A DNA stretch of 38,427 nucleotides from Acetobacteraceae bacterium (GCA_025360065.1 JANYCX010000192.1:1-38427), one strand, 5' to 3'; numbered from the stretch's first letter, positions 1 to 10,404 are shown. Notes: generated from the letters alone by a model not told the origin. A program made the numbers and translations.

Positions 1-238
1 CTGGGCGAGCATTCGGGCCAACGGTGCGCTCATTCAAGGTGAAGCGCCCGTCGGCGGTAGCTTCAAAGGGCTGACCAAATTTGCATCTGGCAACAGTGCC
101 GTGATTGTGCGGCGTGAGGGCAACAAGCAGGTAACAATAAAACTGCGCCTGTCCGACCTGATCAAGAATGGCGATATTTGTCAGAACGTCGAAATGCGCG
201 CGGGTGATACGATCATCATTCCGCAAAGCTGGTTCTGA
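1..238 (+). CDS. Polysaccharide export protein (Wza/SLBB-type), C-terminal part only; 5' end outside window
   Basis: Open frame from base 2 ending ...RAGDTIIIPQSWF* (TGA 236-238), a typical C-terminus of Wza-like export proteins; immediately upstream of a Wzz-like gene. Confidence 0.75.
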   Translation, partial: WASIRANGALIQGEAPVGGSFKGLTKFASGNSAVIVRREGNKQVTIKLRLSDLIKNGDICQNVEMRAGDTIIIPQSWF

Positions 239-253
239 CAGGAAAGCCGCGCC

Positions 254-1855
254 ATGGACCAATTACGCGTTCTGCTTCGCCGCTATCTGGCCGCCGCCTG
301 GCGCTATCGCTGGGCAACGGTCGCTTGCGCCTGGGCAGTGTGCGGCATTGGCTGGGTGGGATCGACCTTCATTCCGAACCAATATGAAGCGAGCGCGCGG
401 TTGTACGTTGATGCCGACGCAGTGTTGACGCCGCTGCTCAAGGGCTTGGCGGTCGATAGCCAGATTACCTCACAACTCGACGTGCTCCAGCGAACCTTGC
501 TGAGCCGTCCAAACCTGGAAAAGCTCGTCTCCAACACCGATCTCGACCTGCTGATAGCAAGCCCGTCCGACCTCGAATCACTGGTGCTGCTGCTCGGCAG
601 TCAGATCAAGATCATCCCGCAGACCAAGAACCTGTTCACAATCGCCTATCGAAACCCGAGCCCGAAATTGTCCTTCGATGTCGTGCAGACCATCCTCACG
701 ACCTTTATTGAAAGCAAAACCGGCAATAACCGCTCCGAAATGCAGAATGCGATGCTGTTCATCGAACAGCAGATCGCCCAGTACGAACGCCAATTGCGCG
801 ATGCCGAAAAGCGTCGGGCGGAGTTTCGGACCAAATACCTCGATCTATTGCCCGGCGAAGGCAGCGGCTCCAGTGCGCTCGACACCACCCAGTCCCAGGT
901 GCGCACTCTGCAAGGCGCCCTCACCGATGAACTTAGTCGCCGCGAGCAACTGAAGGGCGAACTGGCCGCAATTCCACCCTTGCTGGTCACCGAAACCGAT
1001 CCCCTGCAAGCGCCAAATGCACCCACCGCGGCACCGGCACCGTCTCGCAATTCGCCCGAGCGGGCAAAACTTCAGGAAGCGCTTGGCCAGCTTGACGTGA
1101 TCAGGCTGCAATATACCGATAATCATCCCGACGTGATCGCGCTGCGCAAGCGGATCGACCTGCTGCGTCGTGACCTTGCCTCGGCCGACGCGGGCGTCGC
1201 GCAGGCCGTGCCGACCGACAAGGGCGATATTGCCACGCCAACCCAGCCTGGCACCCGCAGCCGGTCACAGCCAAACCCGGTCTATGAGAAAATCAAGGTC
1301 AGCCTGGTCGAGTCCGAATCGCGCGCGACATCGCTTCAGCGCCAATTATCGGACACCATCAAGGAACGCGACCGGTTGTTGGAAATCGCCCGTGGTGCCC
1401 CCGGTCTGCAAGCTGAATTCACCAATTTGAACCGCGATTATGATGTGTTGCGGCGCAGCTTCGAAGATATGCTGTCGCGTCGTGAATCGATGCGCATCGC
1501 CTCGGCTGCCGAAGCTGATGCCGACAAGATCAAAATCCAGATCGTCGATCCACCGCAGGTTCCGCAAAATCCGGTGGCCCCAAAACGGCTGCTGATTGTG
1601 ACCGGTATTCTGGGGGCAGGTTTGGCGATCGGGCTTGGCTTGGCCATCCTGCTCGCCCAGTTCGATCAATCATTTCACACGGTCGATGAACTGCGCGATC
1701 TTGGACTGCCGGTCGCCGGCAGCATTTCGCTGATCGTTGTATCGTCGCGTCGCAGCCAATTAATCGCTGCCTTGAGCTTTTCGCTCGCGTTGATGATGCT
1801 CGGCAGCGTCTATATCGGCTTGGTCGTGCGCCTGACTAAAGCGACCGGTGGTTGA
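254..1855 (+). CDS. XrtA-system polysaccharide chain length determinant (Wzz/GNVR family)
   Basis: 533 aa, N-terminal TM segment, long coiled-coil centre, C-terminal TM, PxxP-like 'DPPQVPQNPVAPKR' before the second TM; position in XrtA locus. Confidence 0.88.
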   Translation: MDQLRVLLRRYLAAAWRYRWATVACAWAVCGIGWVGSTFIPNQYEASARLYVDADAVLTPLLKGLAVDSQITSQLDVLQRTLLSRPNLEKLVSNTDLDLLIASPSDLESLVLLLGSQIKIIPQTKNLFTIAYRNPSPKLSFDVVQTILTTFIESKTGNNRSEMQNAMLFIEQQIAQYERQLRDAEKRRAEFRTKYLDLLPGEGSGSSALDTTQSQVRTLQGALTDELSRREQLKGELAAIPPLLVTETDPLQAPNAPTAAPAPSRNSPERAKLQEALGQLDVIRLQYTDNHPDVIALRKRIDLLRRDLASADAGVAQAVPTDKGDIATPTQPGTRSRSQPNPVYEKIKVSLVESESRATSLQRQLSDTIKERDRLLEIARGAPGLQAEFTNLNRDYDVLRRSFEDMLSRRESMRIASAAEADADKIKIQIVDPPQVPQNPVAPKRLLIVTGILGAGLAIGLGLAILLAQFDQSFHTVDELRDLGLPVAGSISLIVVSSRRSQLIAALSFSLALMMLGSVYIGLVVRLTKATGG

Positions 1856-3015
1856 TGATGGCTGACGACATCGCCCCGCCTGAGCCCCCGCCCCCGAAGC
1901 CACCTTCCCGGCACCTTGTCGAGCGCATGGCCCAGCGCCTGCGTGGCATCGGTGGGTTGTCCGCGCCCAAGATTGCGCAACCGAACGACGTTCAGGTGCC
2001 CGCAGACCACAGCATCGCCGGCGCGGAAGCTGAAATCGAGCGTCCCGCCACTCCCGACGCTGAGACAGAGGGCGCATCCGATCACAATAGTACTGTCACC
2101 GACACACCAATCGCCGATGCCCCGGTCAGACCCAATGTCGAGGCCATGCTCGCCCGCGTGGTGGCCGACGCCCCGCCCGGTCTGGCACGGGCCGCAGCCG
2201 AGCTTGCCAGAAATGGCGCCCAACCAGGCAGCGATCTGCGCGCGCCGGACGAGGCCCCGGTTCCGAACTTCATCGATCACGCGATGCTGGAAAAGGCCGG
2301 CATGGTGGTTGGCCGCAAACTGCGAACCCGGATATCGGAAGAATTCCGCATCACCGTTGGCGCAATCCTGCGCTCCCTCAAGGGCAGCTATACGCCAGGG
2401 CGCGGGGCCGGCAATCTGCTGATGGTGACAAGTTCACGGCCAGGTGAAGGCAAAAGCTTCACCTCGCTCAATCTCGCCGGCAGCATCGCCCAGCATACCC
2501 AGCGCGAGGTGTTGCTGGTGGATGTTGACGCCAAGCAGCATTCGCTGACCGATCTGATCGGGGTTGGCGATCTGCCCGGGTTGATTGATCTGGCCGCCAA
2601 TGCCAGTTTGCGGGTGGAAGACACCATCGTCCGGACCGCGATTTCCAACCTGTCATTCCTGCCCGTCGGCGTGCGACGCGAAGATGGCGGCGACCTTGCC
2701 GCCGACAGTGTGCCGCGCCCGGTGACCAGTCTGATCGAGCGGTTGGGGCGGCGTTTCCCCAATCACCTGATCATCCTCGATGCGCCGCCCTGCCTTTCGA
2801 CCAGCGACCCCAGCACCTTGGCCCCGCATGTCGGGCAGATTGTGATGGTTGTCGAAGCCGAACGCACCCAACGTGCCGAGGTCATGGCCTCCCTCGATCT
2901 TCTGAAAGCATGTCCGCAGATCATTCTGCTGTTGAACAAAATCAAAGTGACCACCAGCTACACCTTCGGGGCCTATCATTACGGCGCCTATAACTACTCC
3001 GGCACGTATCCGTAA
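1852..3015 (+). CDS. XrtA-associated tyrosine autokinase (BY-kinase, CpsD/CapB family)
   Basis: Walker A 'SSRPGEGKSFTSLNLA', Walker A'-like 'VLLVDVDAKQ', Walker B-like 'HLIILDAPP', C-terminal Tyr cluster 'TSYTFGAYHYGAYNYSGTYP'; ATGA overlap with the Wzz gene. Confidence 0.88.
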   Translation: MMMADDIAPPEPPPPKPPSRHLVERMAQRLRGIGGLSAPKIAQPNDVQVPADHSIAGAEAEIERPATPDAETEGASDHNSTVTDTPIADAPVRPNVEAMLARVVADAPPGLARAAAELARNGAQPGSDLRAPDEAPVPNFIDHAMLEKAGMVVGRKLRTRISEEFRITVGAILRSLKGSYTPGRGAGNLLMVTSSRPGEGKSFTSLNLAGSIAQHTQREVLLVDVDAKQHSLTDLIGVGDLPGLIDLAANASLRVEDTIVRTAISNLSFLPVGVRREDGGDLAADSVPRPVTSLIERLGRRFPNHLIILDAPPCLSTSDPSTLAPHVGQIVMVVEAERTQRAEVMASLDLLKACPQIILLLNKIKVTTSYTFGAYHYGAYNYSGTYP

Positions 3016-3017
3016 CC

Positions 3018-4652
3018 GTGCGATATTCAGGGCGCCAGGCGCCGCTCCCGCGCATCGCCTTCGGCATCCGGGTGGCAACGCTATTGTTGGGGGCGGCAAC
3101 GCTCCTCGCGTCACGCCCGGTGGCAGCCCAGGTGGCGGGCGCGGATGTCCGCCTGGGCAATTTACGTGACAGTTTTCAGAACGCATTTCCCGGACAGGGG
3201 GCAATCGTCACCGGCGGATGGACCTGGGGGGCATCGCTGGGCATCGACGAAACCTACAACAGCGCCACGCCGAACACCGGGGGCACACGCGGCGTTAGTT
3301 CCAAGCCGGATTTCTATACGTCGATCACCCCAAATATTTCGGTGCAAGGCGAGGGTCCGCGGCTGACCGGCAGCTTTTTCTATTCGCCGCAAGCGCAGAT
3401 TTACGCAAAGTCACCGTCGCAAAACACGATTTCCCACAGCTTCAACGGCACCGGCCATTTAACCATTGTCCCCGACCTGGCCTACATGGATCTGCGCGGT
3501 AACACAGCGTTGCGATCCCGCGCCGGTGGCGTTGGACCCGCCGGCACAACCAGCCTGTCCGCCCAAGATCAGCTCCAGACCACCGCGCTCTCGGTTGACA
3601 CTTATCTTGTGCATCGTTTTGACACTATCGGCACCGCCCAGCTGGGCTACACCATTGGCCAGACGATCATTTCCGGCAGTCAAAACCAGATTGTCTCGCC
3701 CTTCGTCACCCCGCAATCGGACCAGTCGCTGCGGTCGATGACCCCGCATCTCAGCTTCACCACCGGCGACGATTTCGGACGCTTTCAGGGCAGTTTGCAG
3801 GCCCAAGCCACCACCAATCAAGGCACCGGCCCCGCCGCCGGATCAAGCCGCAGCTCTGAAACCGCCAGCGGTTCGTATGCGCTGACCCGGCTATGGACCC
3901 TGACCGCATCGGTCGGGCACGAGAAAATCGATTATCCCGGGCTCAACCCAATCCATATCGATGGCCCGACCTGGAGCGGCGGGGTGACGGTCACCCCGGC
4001 TCCGGCCAGCAGCCTCGCGATCAGCTACGGGCAGAAATCCGGCCGCCCGTCATTGTCGGTCAACGCCAGCACGGCGCTGACATCGCGGATTCTCCTGTCC
4101 GGCAGCTATTCCGAGATCCTCAGCAGCAGCGCTGAAAACGCCCAGGCCGGGCTCGCCAATTCAACTGTCGGCGCTGGCGGCATTTCGATCAACCGGACCA
4201 CCGGCGCGCCGATCATCAACTCGGATAATTTCAACGGCAGCCAAGGTGCGATAACCTACAGCAAAACCATCAATGCCACGCTGACCTGGCTGCGGGACCT
4301 GGACACGGTGTCATTCTCCGTCAACCGCCTGCAATCGCAGATCATCAGCGCGACCGCAGTCGGCGGGCCCAACGCCACCACCAGCTTTAACGGCACACTC
4401 TCGTGGCAGCACGAATTTTCCGAGAACCTGCACGGCAATGTTTTCACCATGATCGGCCAACGTTCGGCGGTGTCGGCGGCCCGCGTCACCACGAGCCAGA
4501 ATACCATGAGCATCTTCGGCGGCCTGACCTATAATATCTCGCAGACATTATCGACCCACATGCAGGCCAGCTACACCAAAACCACCAACCCGCTGGCAAC
4601 TCAGAAGCCCACCACCACAATGATCGTGTTCGGCCTGAACAAAATGTTTTAG
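3018..4652 (+). CDS. PEP-CTERM/XrtA system-associated outer-membrane beta-barrel protein (TIGR03016-like)
   Basis: Signal-like N-terminus, repetitive amphipathic strands, terminal aromatic 'FGLNKMF'; GTG start 2 nt after kinase stop; conserved locus position. Confidence 0.8.
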   Translation: MRYSGRQAPLPRIAFGIRVATLLLGAATLLASRPVAAQVAGADVRLGNLRDSFQNAFPGQGAIVTGGWTWGASLGIDETYNSATPNTGGTRGVSSKPDFYTSITPNISVQGEGPRLTGSFFYSPQAQIYAKSPSQNTISHSFNGTGHLTIVPDLAYMDLRGNTALRSRAGGVGPAGTTSLSAQDQLQTTALSVDTYLVHRFDTIGTAQLGYTIGQTIISGSQNQIVSPFVTPQSDQSLRSMTPHLSFTTGDDFGRFQGSLQAQATTNQGTGPAAGSSRSSETASGSYALTRLWTLTASVGHEKIDYPGLNPIHIDGPTWSGGVTVTPAPASSLAISYGQKSGRPSLSVNASTALTSRILLSGSYSEILSSSAENAQAGLANSTVGAGGISINRTTGAPIINSDNFNGSQGAITYSKTINATLTWLRDLDTVSFSVNRLQSQIISATAVGGPNATTSFNGTLSWQHEFSENLHGNVFTMIGQRSAVSAARVTTSQNTMSIFGGLTYNISQTLSTHMQASYTKTTNPLATQKPTTTMIVFGLNKMF

Positions 4653-4661
4653 AGCCCCATC

Positions 4662-5651
4662 ATGTATGAAAAATTCTACCATCTGACCGGAATGCCGTTT
4701 CAGCTGACGCCCGACAGCCGCTTTTTCTTCAGCAGCAAGGGCCATAGCCGGGCCATCGCGCATCTGATCTACGGCTTGTCGCAAGGCGAGGGTTTCATCA
4801 TCGTTACCGGTGAAGTCGGCGCCGGCAAAACCACGCTGGTCGAACGGCTGTGGGCCGAACTTGACCGCGCGACTTATACGCTCGCCCGCATCAACACCAC
4901 CCAGGTTTCCGGCGACGATCTGTTCCGCCTGACCATGGGCGCGTTCGGCATCGAAACCGAAACCTCGGACAAGCCGACCCTGCTGGCGCGGTTCGAGGAT
5001 ATGCTGAACGACCACCGGATCGAGGGCCGCCATTGCATTCTGGTGGTCGATGAGGTGCAGAACCTGACCCTTGCCGGCCTCGAAGAACTCCGCATGCTAT
5101 CCAACATCACCGAAGGCGGGCGGGCATCACTGCAAACAATCCTGCTCGGCCAGCCGCAGTTTCGCGCCAAGCTCGCCAGCCCCGATCTTGATCAGCTGCG
5201 CCAGCGGGTGCTGGCATCCTACCATCTTGGCCCGCTCGATGCGGCCGAAACCCGCGCCTATATCGAACACCGCCTGGGCGCGGTCGGCTGGACCGGCAAC
5301 CCGCAATGGACAGACGCCGCATTTGCTGCCGTGCATCGCCAGACCGGCGGCATTCCGCGCCGGATCAACCGGTTATGCTCGCGCGTGCTGCTTTACGGCG
5401 CTCTGGAGGAAGCCAGCACGATTTCGGCGGCCTCGGTCGATGGCACCGCCGAGGAACTACAGCACGATCTGGAGGGTGATTTCACCGACCCCGATGCGCG
5501 TGCCACCGAGGACGCCAAGCTGCTGTCAGCCGATGACCGCACCAGCCTGCTCGGCCGCATCCAGCGCCTGGAAGCGCAGATCACCCGCCAGGATCAGATC
5601 TTCCAGCGCCTGGCCGAGGTTCTTGCCGCCACAAGCACTGACAAAGGCTAG
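4662..5651 (+). CDS. XrtA-associated AAA+ ATPase (ExeA-like, TIGR03015-like)
   Basis: 'MYEKFYHLTGMPFQLTPDSRFFFSSKGHSRAIAHLIYGLSQGEGFIIVTGEVGAGKTTL' plus Walker B 'CILVVDEVQNL'. Confidence 0.92.
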   Translation: MYEKFYHLTGMPFQLTPDSRFFFSSKGHSRAIAHLIYGLSQGEGFIIVTGEVGAGKTTLVERLWAELDRATYTLARINTTQVSGDDLFRLTMGAFGIETETSDKPTLLARFEDMLNDHRIEGRHCILVVDEVQNLTLAGLEELRMLSNITEGGRASLQTILLGQPQFRAKLASPDLDQLRQRVLASYHLGPLDAAETRAYIEHRLGAVGWTGNPQWTDAAFAAVHRQTGGIPRRINRLCSRVLLYGALEEASTISAASVDGTAEELQHDLEGDFTDPDARATEDAKLLSADDRTSLLGRIQRLEAQITRQDQIFQRLAEVLAATSTDKG

Positions 5652-5658
5652 CGCCGCC

Positions 5659-6510
5659 ATGCCCCGCATCACCAACGCCATGACGGTCGACGTGGAAGAT
5701 TATTTCCAGGTTGAAGCATTTGCCGGCGTGGTGCCGCAGGCTGACTGGGACAGTTTGCCCAGCCGGGTCGCGGCCAATACCGATCTGCTGCTGGCGCGCT
5801 TCGAGGCCGCCGGCGTGAAGGCGACCTTCTTTACCCTCGGCTGGGTGGCACATCGCTCGCCGGACATCGTTCGCCGCATCGTCGCAGCTGGGCATGAACT
5901 GGCGAGCCATGGCTACGCACATCAACGCGTGTCCCGCCAGGACGCCGCGACCTTCCGCGCCGATGTCAGCCGCGCCAAGGCATTACTCGAAGATATCGGT
6001 GGGGTTGCGGTGATCGGCTATCGCGCGCCGACCTTCTCGATCGGCGCCGCCACCCCATGGGCCGCCGATGTCCTGGCCGAAACCGGGCATCGCTACAGTT
6101 CCTCGGTCTATCCGGTGAAGCACGATCTTTACGGCGCGCCCGATGCGCCGCGCCTGCCCTATTGCCCCGGCCCGGCCGGCTTCTGCGAATTGCCGATGAC
6201 CGCATTGCCGGTTTTTGGGCGCAATCTGCCGTGCTCCGGCGGAGGATTTTTCCGCCTGCTGCCCTACGCGCTGTTTCGTCTTGGCCTGGCTGGTTTCAAC
6301 ACCGTCGAGGGCAAGCCCGGAATTTTCTACACCCATCCTTGGGAGTTCGATCCAGACCAGCCGCGCATCGCCGGTCTAAGCCGGCTGTCGCGCTTCCGCC
6401 ACTACCTCAATCTCGACAAAACCGAACCGCGTTTGGTGCGCCTGCTCGGCGATTTCGCCTGGGATCGGATGGACATTGTGTTTGCCCAAGCCATCGCGGG
6501 GCCGGCATGA
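5659..6510 (+). CDS. XrtA-system polysaccharide deacetylase (DUF3473-type)
   Basis: 'NAMTVDVEDYFQVEAFAGVV', 'GHELASHGYAHQRV', 'GYRAPTFSI'; in frame with ORF 5071..6510, start chosen at MPRITNAMTVD. Confidence 0.92.
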   Translation: MPRITNAMTVDVEDYFQVEAFAGVVPQADWDSLPSRVAANTDLLLARFEAAGVKATFFTLGWVAHRSPDIVRRIVAAGHELASHGYAHQRVSRQDAATFRADVSRAKALLEDIGGVAVIGYRAPTFSIGAATPWAADVLAETGHRYSSSVYPVKHDLYGAPDAPRLPYCPGPAGFCELPMTALPVFGRNLPCSGGGFFRLLPYALFRLGLAGFNTVEGKPGIFYTHPWEFDPDQPRIAGLSRLSRFRHYLNLDKTEPRLVRLLGDFAWDRMDIVFAQAIAGPA

Positions 6511-7556
6511 GCGTGACAATCCGCGCCCTCGCGCCCTTCGACACCGCCGCCTGGGACGCGTTTGTCACCGCGCATCCGGACGGCACGTTCTTCCATCTTG
6601 CCGCCTGGCAAACCGTGATCGCGCGCGCTTTCGGCCATGCCACCCACTACGCGCTGGCCGAAACCGATGGCGCGATTACCGGAGTGCTGCCACTCGCGCA
6701 GGTCAAGACCATGCTATTCGGCAACAGCCTGGTCTCGGTGCCGTTCTGCGTGCATGGCGGCCCGCTGGCCTCCGACCGCGCCAGTTTCCAGGCGCTCCAA
6801 GCCCATGCCTCCGGGCTGATGGATCGGCTTGCCGTGCCGGTGATGGAGTTTCGCTTTCGCGACGCGCCAGAAGCCGGCTGGCTGGATGAAGCGCAGTGGC
6901 CCGCGCGCGGCGATCTTTACGTCCTGTTCCGCAAGGCGATTACAGCGTCCGATGACGCCAACCTCAAGGCCATTCCGCGCAAGCAGCGGGCGATGGTGCG
7001 TAAGGGCATCGACGTCGGGCTGCGCTCGGAACTGGATGACGACGTCACAAGGCTGCACGCGATCTATGCCGAAAGCGTACGCAATCTTGGCACCCCGGTG
7101 TTTTCCAAGCGCTTCTTCGCCATCCTGATGGAGGAATTTGCTGGCCAGATTGACATTGTCACCATTGTGGATGGGCAAACCCCGATTGCCTCAGTGATGA
7201 ACTTCTATTTCCGGAATGAAGTTCTGCCTTATTACGGTGGCGGGCGGGCGGTAGCGCGCGAACGCTATGGCAATGACTTCATGTATTGGGAGGTGATGCG
7301 GCGCGCGGCGGCGAAGGGCTGCACCCTGTTCGATTTCGGTCGCAGCAAGCTCGGCACCGGGGCGATGGCGTTTAAGAAGAACTGGGGCTTCACCGCGGTG
7401 CCAATGCAGTACCGCTTCCGCCTCGCGCCCGGGCAGTCAATCCCGGACAACAACCCGTTGAACCCGAAATTCGCGCTGTTCATTGCCGCCTGGAAGCGCC
7501 TGCCGATCCCGATCGCCAATCTGATTGGCCCGCATATTGTCCGTGGTCTGGGATGA
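6507..7556 (+). CDS. FemAB-family XrtA/PEP-CTERM system-associated protein
   Basis: 'MSVTIRALAPFDTAAWDAFVTAHPDGTFFHLAAWQTVIARAFGH...' and GNAT-like C-terminal half 'LFDFGRSKLGTGAMAFKKNWGF'; ATGA overlap with deacetylase. Confidence 0.88.
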   Translation: MSVTIRALAPFDTAAWDAFVTAHPDGTFFHLAAWQTVIARAFGHATHYALAETDGAITGVLPLAQVKTMLFGNSLVSVPFCVHGGPLASDRASFQALQAHASGLMDRLAVPVMEFRFRDAPEAGWLDEAQWPARGDLYVLFRKAITASDDANLKAIPRKQRAMVRKGIDVGLRSELDDDVTRLHAIYAESVRNLGTPVFSKRFFAILMEEFAGQIDIVTIVDGQTPIASVMNFYFRNEVLPYYGGGRAVARERYGNDFMYWEVMRRAAAKGCTLFDFGRSKLGTGAMAFKKNWGFTAVPMQYRFRLAPGQSIPDNNPLNPKFALFIAAWKRLPIPIANLIGPHIVRGLG

Positions 7557-8812
7557 AGCCGACCCTGCTGTTCATCAGCCCGCGCTTTCTTTACCCGCCA
7601 GTGAAGGGCGAGAAAATCCGCGGCTGGAACCTGCTGCGCCATTTCGCCAGCCGCTATCGGGTGCTGCTGGGCTGTCTGGTCGATGATCCGGCCGATATGG
7701 CGCATTACGAGGTGCTGCGCCCATTTTGCGCCGAACTCGTGTGCTTTCCGATCGACAAGCGCTGGCAGAAAATCAAGTCGCTGGCGAGTTTCCGGCCGGG
7801 CCGGCCGTTGATGCTCGACTACAATTATCACCCCGGTCTGGCCGCCTGGGTGACGTCCGTCCTGGCGCGCGAGCCGGTCGATATCGCCTATTTGTTTTCG
7901 ACCCCGATGGCGCCCTATGTGCTGCCGTTGCTGGGCAACGGGACGCGCCCGGTGCTGGTGCTGGACATGCAGGATATCGATTCGGAAAAATGGCGCGAAT
8001 ATGCGCTTACCGCACGCTTTCCGATGGATAGGGTCTGGGCGCGGGAAGCCCGCACCTTGCTCGCCTATGAAATTGCTGCGGCCCGGGCCTGCGATCTGAC
8101 TTTTCTGGTATCCGAACCCGAATGCGCCGCGTTCCGCCGCCTGATGCCCGCGATCGGCGACAAACTGCACGCGGTCGAACAGGGCGTCGATCTCGAACAA
8201 TTCTCGCCGGTTCATCATTTCGATACGCCTTACAAATCGGCCGGACCGCATATCGCCCTGGTCGGCAACATGGATTACTGGCCCAACGAAGATGCGGCGA
8301 TGTGGTTCGCGTCCGAGGTTCTGCCGATTGTGCGCCGCCGCCATCCAACCGCTGCATTCGCCATTATCGGCGCCAATCCAACGCCCCGGATCCGCGCCCT
8401 GGCCGAACTGGCAGGCGTGCTGGTAACCGGCCGGGTCGCCGATGTGCGGCCTTATGTCGCGAACGCCGCCGTGGCGGTAATCCCGTTGCGCATCGCGCGC
8501 GGCATTCAGAACAAGGTGCTGGAGGCCATGGCGCTCGGTCGCCCGGTGGTCGTCACGCCACAAGCCTTCGAGGGCGTGCGCGCCAAGGCAGGGCGGGACC
8601 TGCTGGTGGCTGACGGCGCCGAGGCGCTTGCAGCCACCATCGGCGAGGTGCTCGACGGCAAACACCCCGATATTGGCCTGGCCGCGCGACGGGCGATGGA
8701 GGCCTCGTATGACTGGGCCTCGCGGATGGCGTTGCTCGATCGCTTGCTGGATGCCGAACTTGCCGCACGCTGTGCTAAACCTGTACCCACCAACAGCAAG
8801 GACGCCGCATGA
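7553..8812 (+). CDS. XrtA/PEP-CTERM system glycosyltransferase (TIGR03087-like)
   Basis: 'LLFISPRFLYPPVKGEKIRGWNLLRHFASRYRV...' and GT4-like C-terminus 'ARGIQNKVLEAMALGRPVVVTPQAFEGV'; ATGA overlaps on both sides. Confidence 0.9.
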   Translation: MKPTLLFISPRFLYPPVKGEKIRGWNLLRHFASRYRVLLGCLVDDPADMAHYEVLRPFCAELVCFPIDKRWQKIKSLASFRPGRPLMLDYNYHPGLAAWVTSVLAREPVDIAYLFSTPMAPYVLPLLGNGTRPVLVLDMQDIDSEKWREYALTARFPMDRVWAREARTLLAYEIAAARACDLTFLVSEPECAAFRRLMPAIGDKLHAVEQGVDLEQFSPVHHFDTPYKSAGPHIALVGNMDYWPNEDAAMWFASEVLPIVRRRHPTAAFAIIGANPTPRIRALAELAGVLVTGRVADVRPYVANAAVAVIPLRIARGIQNKVLEAMALGRPVVVTPQAFEGVRAKAGRDLLVADGAEALAATIGEVLDGKHPDIGLAARRAMEASYDWASRMALLDRLLDAELAARCAKPVPTNSKDAA

Positions 8813-10404
8813 CCGCCGAGACCGAGGATTTCGATCCACCGCAAGGCGAATTGGCGGATTTCGTCGATGCGTTGCGGCCGGTCGCCTGGGCACTTGGGCT
8901 GGGCCTGGCGGTCTTCACCGCGCTGTTCTGGTCCGAGGGCCGTGCCGCGGTCGGCATCTGGGAGGCATCGACCGCCTATAATCACTGCTTCTTCGTGATC
9001 CCGATCGCGCTCTATCTGGCGTGGGACCGGCGGGACGATGTTGTCGGCCAGATCGCCCAACCGATGCCCAAAGCCGCCTGGCTGATGGTGCCGCTGGTGC
9101 TGGCCTGGATCGCGGTCGAGCGGCTTGGCATCATGGAAGGCCAGCAGCTGATCGTCATTACGATGGTTGAGGTGCTGTTTTTGGCCTGCCTGGGCTGGCA
9201 GTTGTGGTGGACGCTGTCAGCCGCGTTGCTTTACCTCTATTTCCTGGTGCCGGTTGGCTATTTCCTGACCCCGTGGCTGCAGATCGTGACCGCGCATTTC
9301 ACCGATATCGGTCTGACAGTGTTGGGAATTTCACACTACACCGACGATCTGATTATCGAAATTGCCGCAGGGCGCTTCCTGATTGCCGAAGCGTGCGCCG
9401 GACTGCGCTTCCTGATCGCCTCGGTGGCTTTTGGCGTGCTCTATGCCTGCCTGATCTATCGCAGCCCCGGCAGGCGGGCGATGTTTTTTGTGGCGTCGCT
9501 GATCATCCCGGTGGTGGCCAACGGCTTTCGCGCACTTGGGATCGTCACGCTCGGCCACATTCTTGGGAGCGCCGAAGCGGCTGCCGCCGATCATCTGATC
9601 TATGGCTGGATTTTCAACTCCTTCGTCATCCTGCTGCTGATCCTCGCCGGGCTGCCGTTCCGCCAAGATCACGAGGCCCGGCCGGCGGCGCCGGATTACC
9701 CCCCGCCCCAAAACTTTGGCCGCTGGTCGCCAATATTGGCGGTGTCGCTGGTCGGGATGGTGGCCAGCACCGGCCCTGCCGTCGCACTTTGGTTCAATCG
9801 CTCCGGCGGCGGTGACAAGATGGCAATCACCGCCCCGCATTTCGCCATTCCGCAAGGCTGCCTCGCCCAACCGGCGGCGACCGATCAATCCGGCCCGAAT
9901 GCCAGCAACCGCCAGGACTTCATCTGTGGGCCGATCCGTTTACAGGTGACCATCGAAGTGTTCTCAAGCCGGGCAAGCCCCGGCATTCTTGCGGTGAGCC
10001 GCAACCGGTTAAGTGGTGCCGAAGCCTCCGATGAACGCATATTCTCCAGCATGGTGATCCCCGGCATTGAGCCATCGCGCTGGCGCACGGTTTCCACTGA
10101 AACCCCGCCCCGGGTCACCGCGATGACCTATTGGCTCGACGGACGGCCGAGCGCTGGTGGCCTCAGCGAACGTCTGCTCCAGGCGCGCAATTCCATGCTC
10201 GGCAGCCGATACGCCCAGGTACTGATGGCAGTCAGCGCCGAGCCAATCATTGCCGCCGGGCAAAAAATCCAACCGATGACCACCCCGCAACGTCAGTTTT
10301 CCGAGCGCATGATCCAGATTTTCCTCAACGCACAGTCCGGGCTTGCCGATCAGGTCGCCGCGTTGGCGACCAGCGCCATCATCGGTCAAACCAAGGGCAG
10401 CTAG
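8809..10404 (+). CDS. xrtA: Exosortase A fused to a C-terminal EpsI-like domain
   Basis: Multi-TM protein with exosortase catalytic motifs: 'EACAGLRFLIAS' (Cys), 'VVANGFRALGIV' (Arg), 'DHLIYGWIFNS' (His); soluble EpsI-like C-terminal region. Confidence 0.93.
   Translation: MTAETEDFDPPQGELADFVDALRPVAWALGLGLAVFTALFWSEGRAAVGIWEASTAYNHCFFVIPIALYLAWDRRDDVVGQIAQPMPKAAWLMVPLVLAWIAVERLGIMEGQQLIVITMVEVLFLACLGWQLWWTLSAALLYLYFLVPVGYFLTPWLQIVTAHFTDIGLTVLGISHYTDDLIIEIAAGRFLIAEACAGLRFLIASVAFGVLYACLIYRSPGRRAMFFVASLIIPVVANGFRALGIVTLGHILGSAEAAAADHLIYGWIFNSFVILLLILAGLPFRQDHEARPAAPDYPPPQNFGRWSPILAVSLVGMVASTGPAVALWFNRSGGGDKMAITAPHFAIPQGCLAQPAATDQSGPNASNRQDFICGPIRLQVTIEVFSSRASPGILAVSRNRLSGAEASDERIFSSMVIPGIEPSRWRTVSTETPPRVTAMTYWLDGRPSAGGLSERLLQARNSMLGSRYAQVLMAVSAEPIIAAGQKIQPMTTPQRQFSERMIQIFLNAQSGLADQVAALATSAIIGQTKGS

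Noticed and set aside
7265-8893. 542-aa minus-strand ORF antisense to the FemAB/GT genes
   Set aside because: High-GC shadow ORF; Arg/His/Gln-rich without domain pattern, and the + strand carries clear family motifs.
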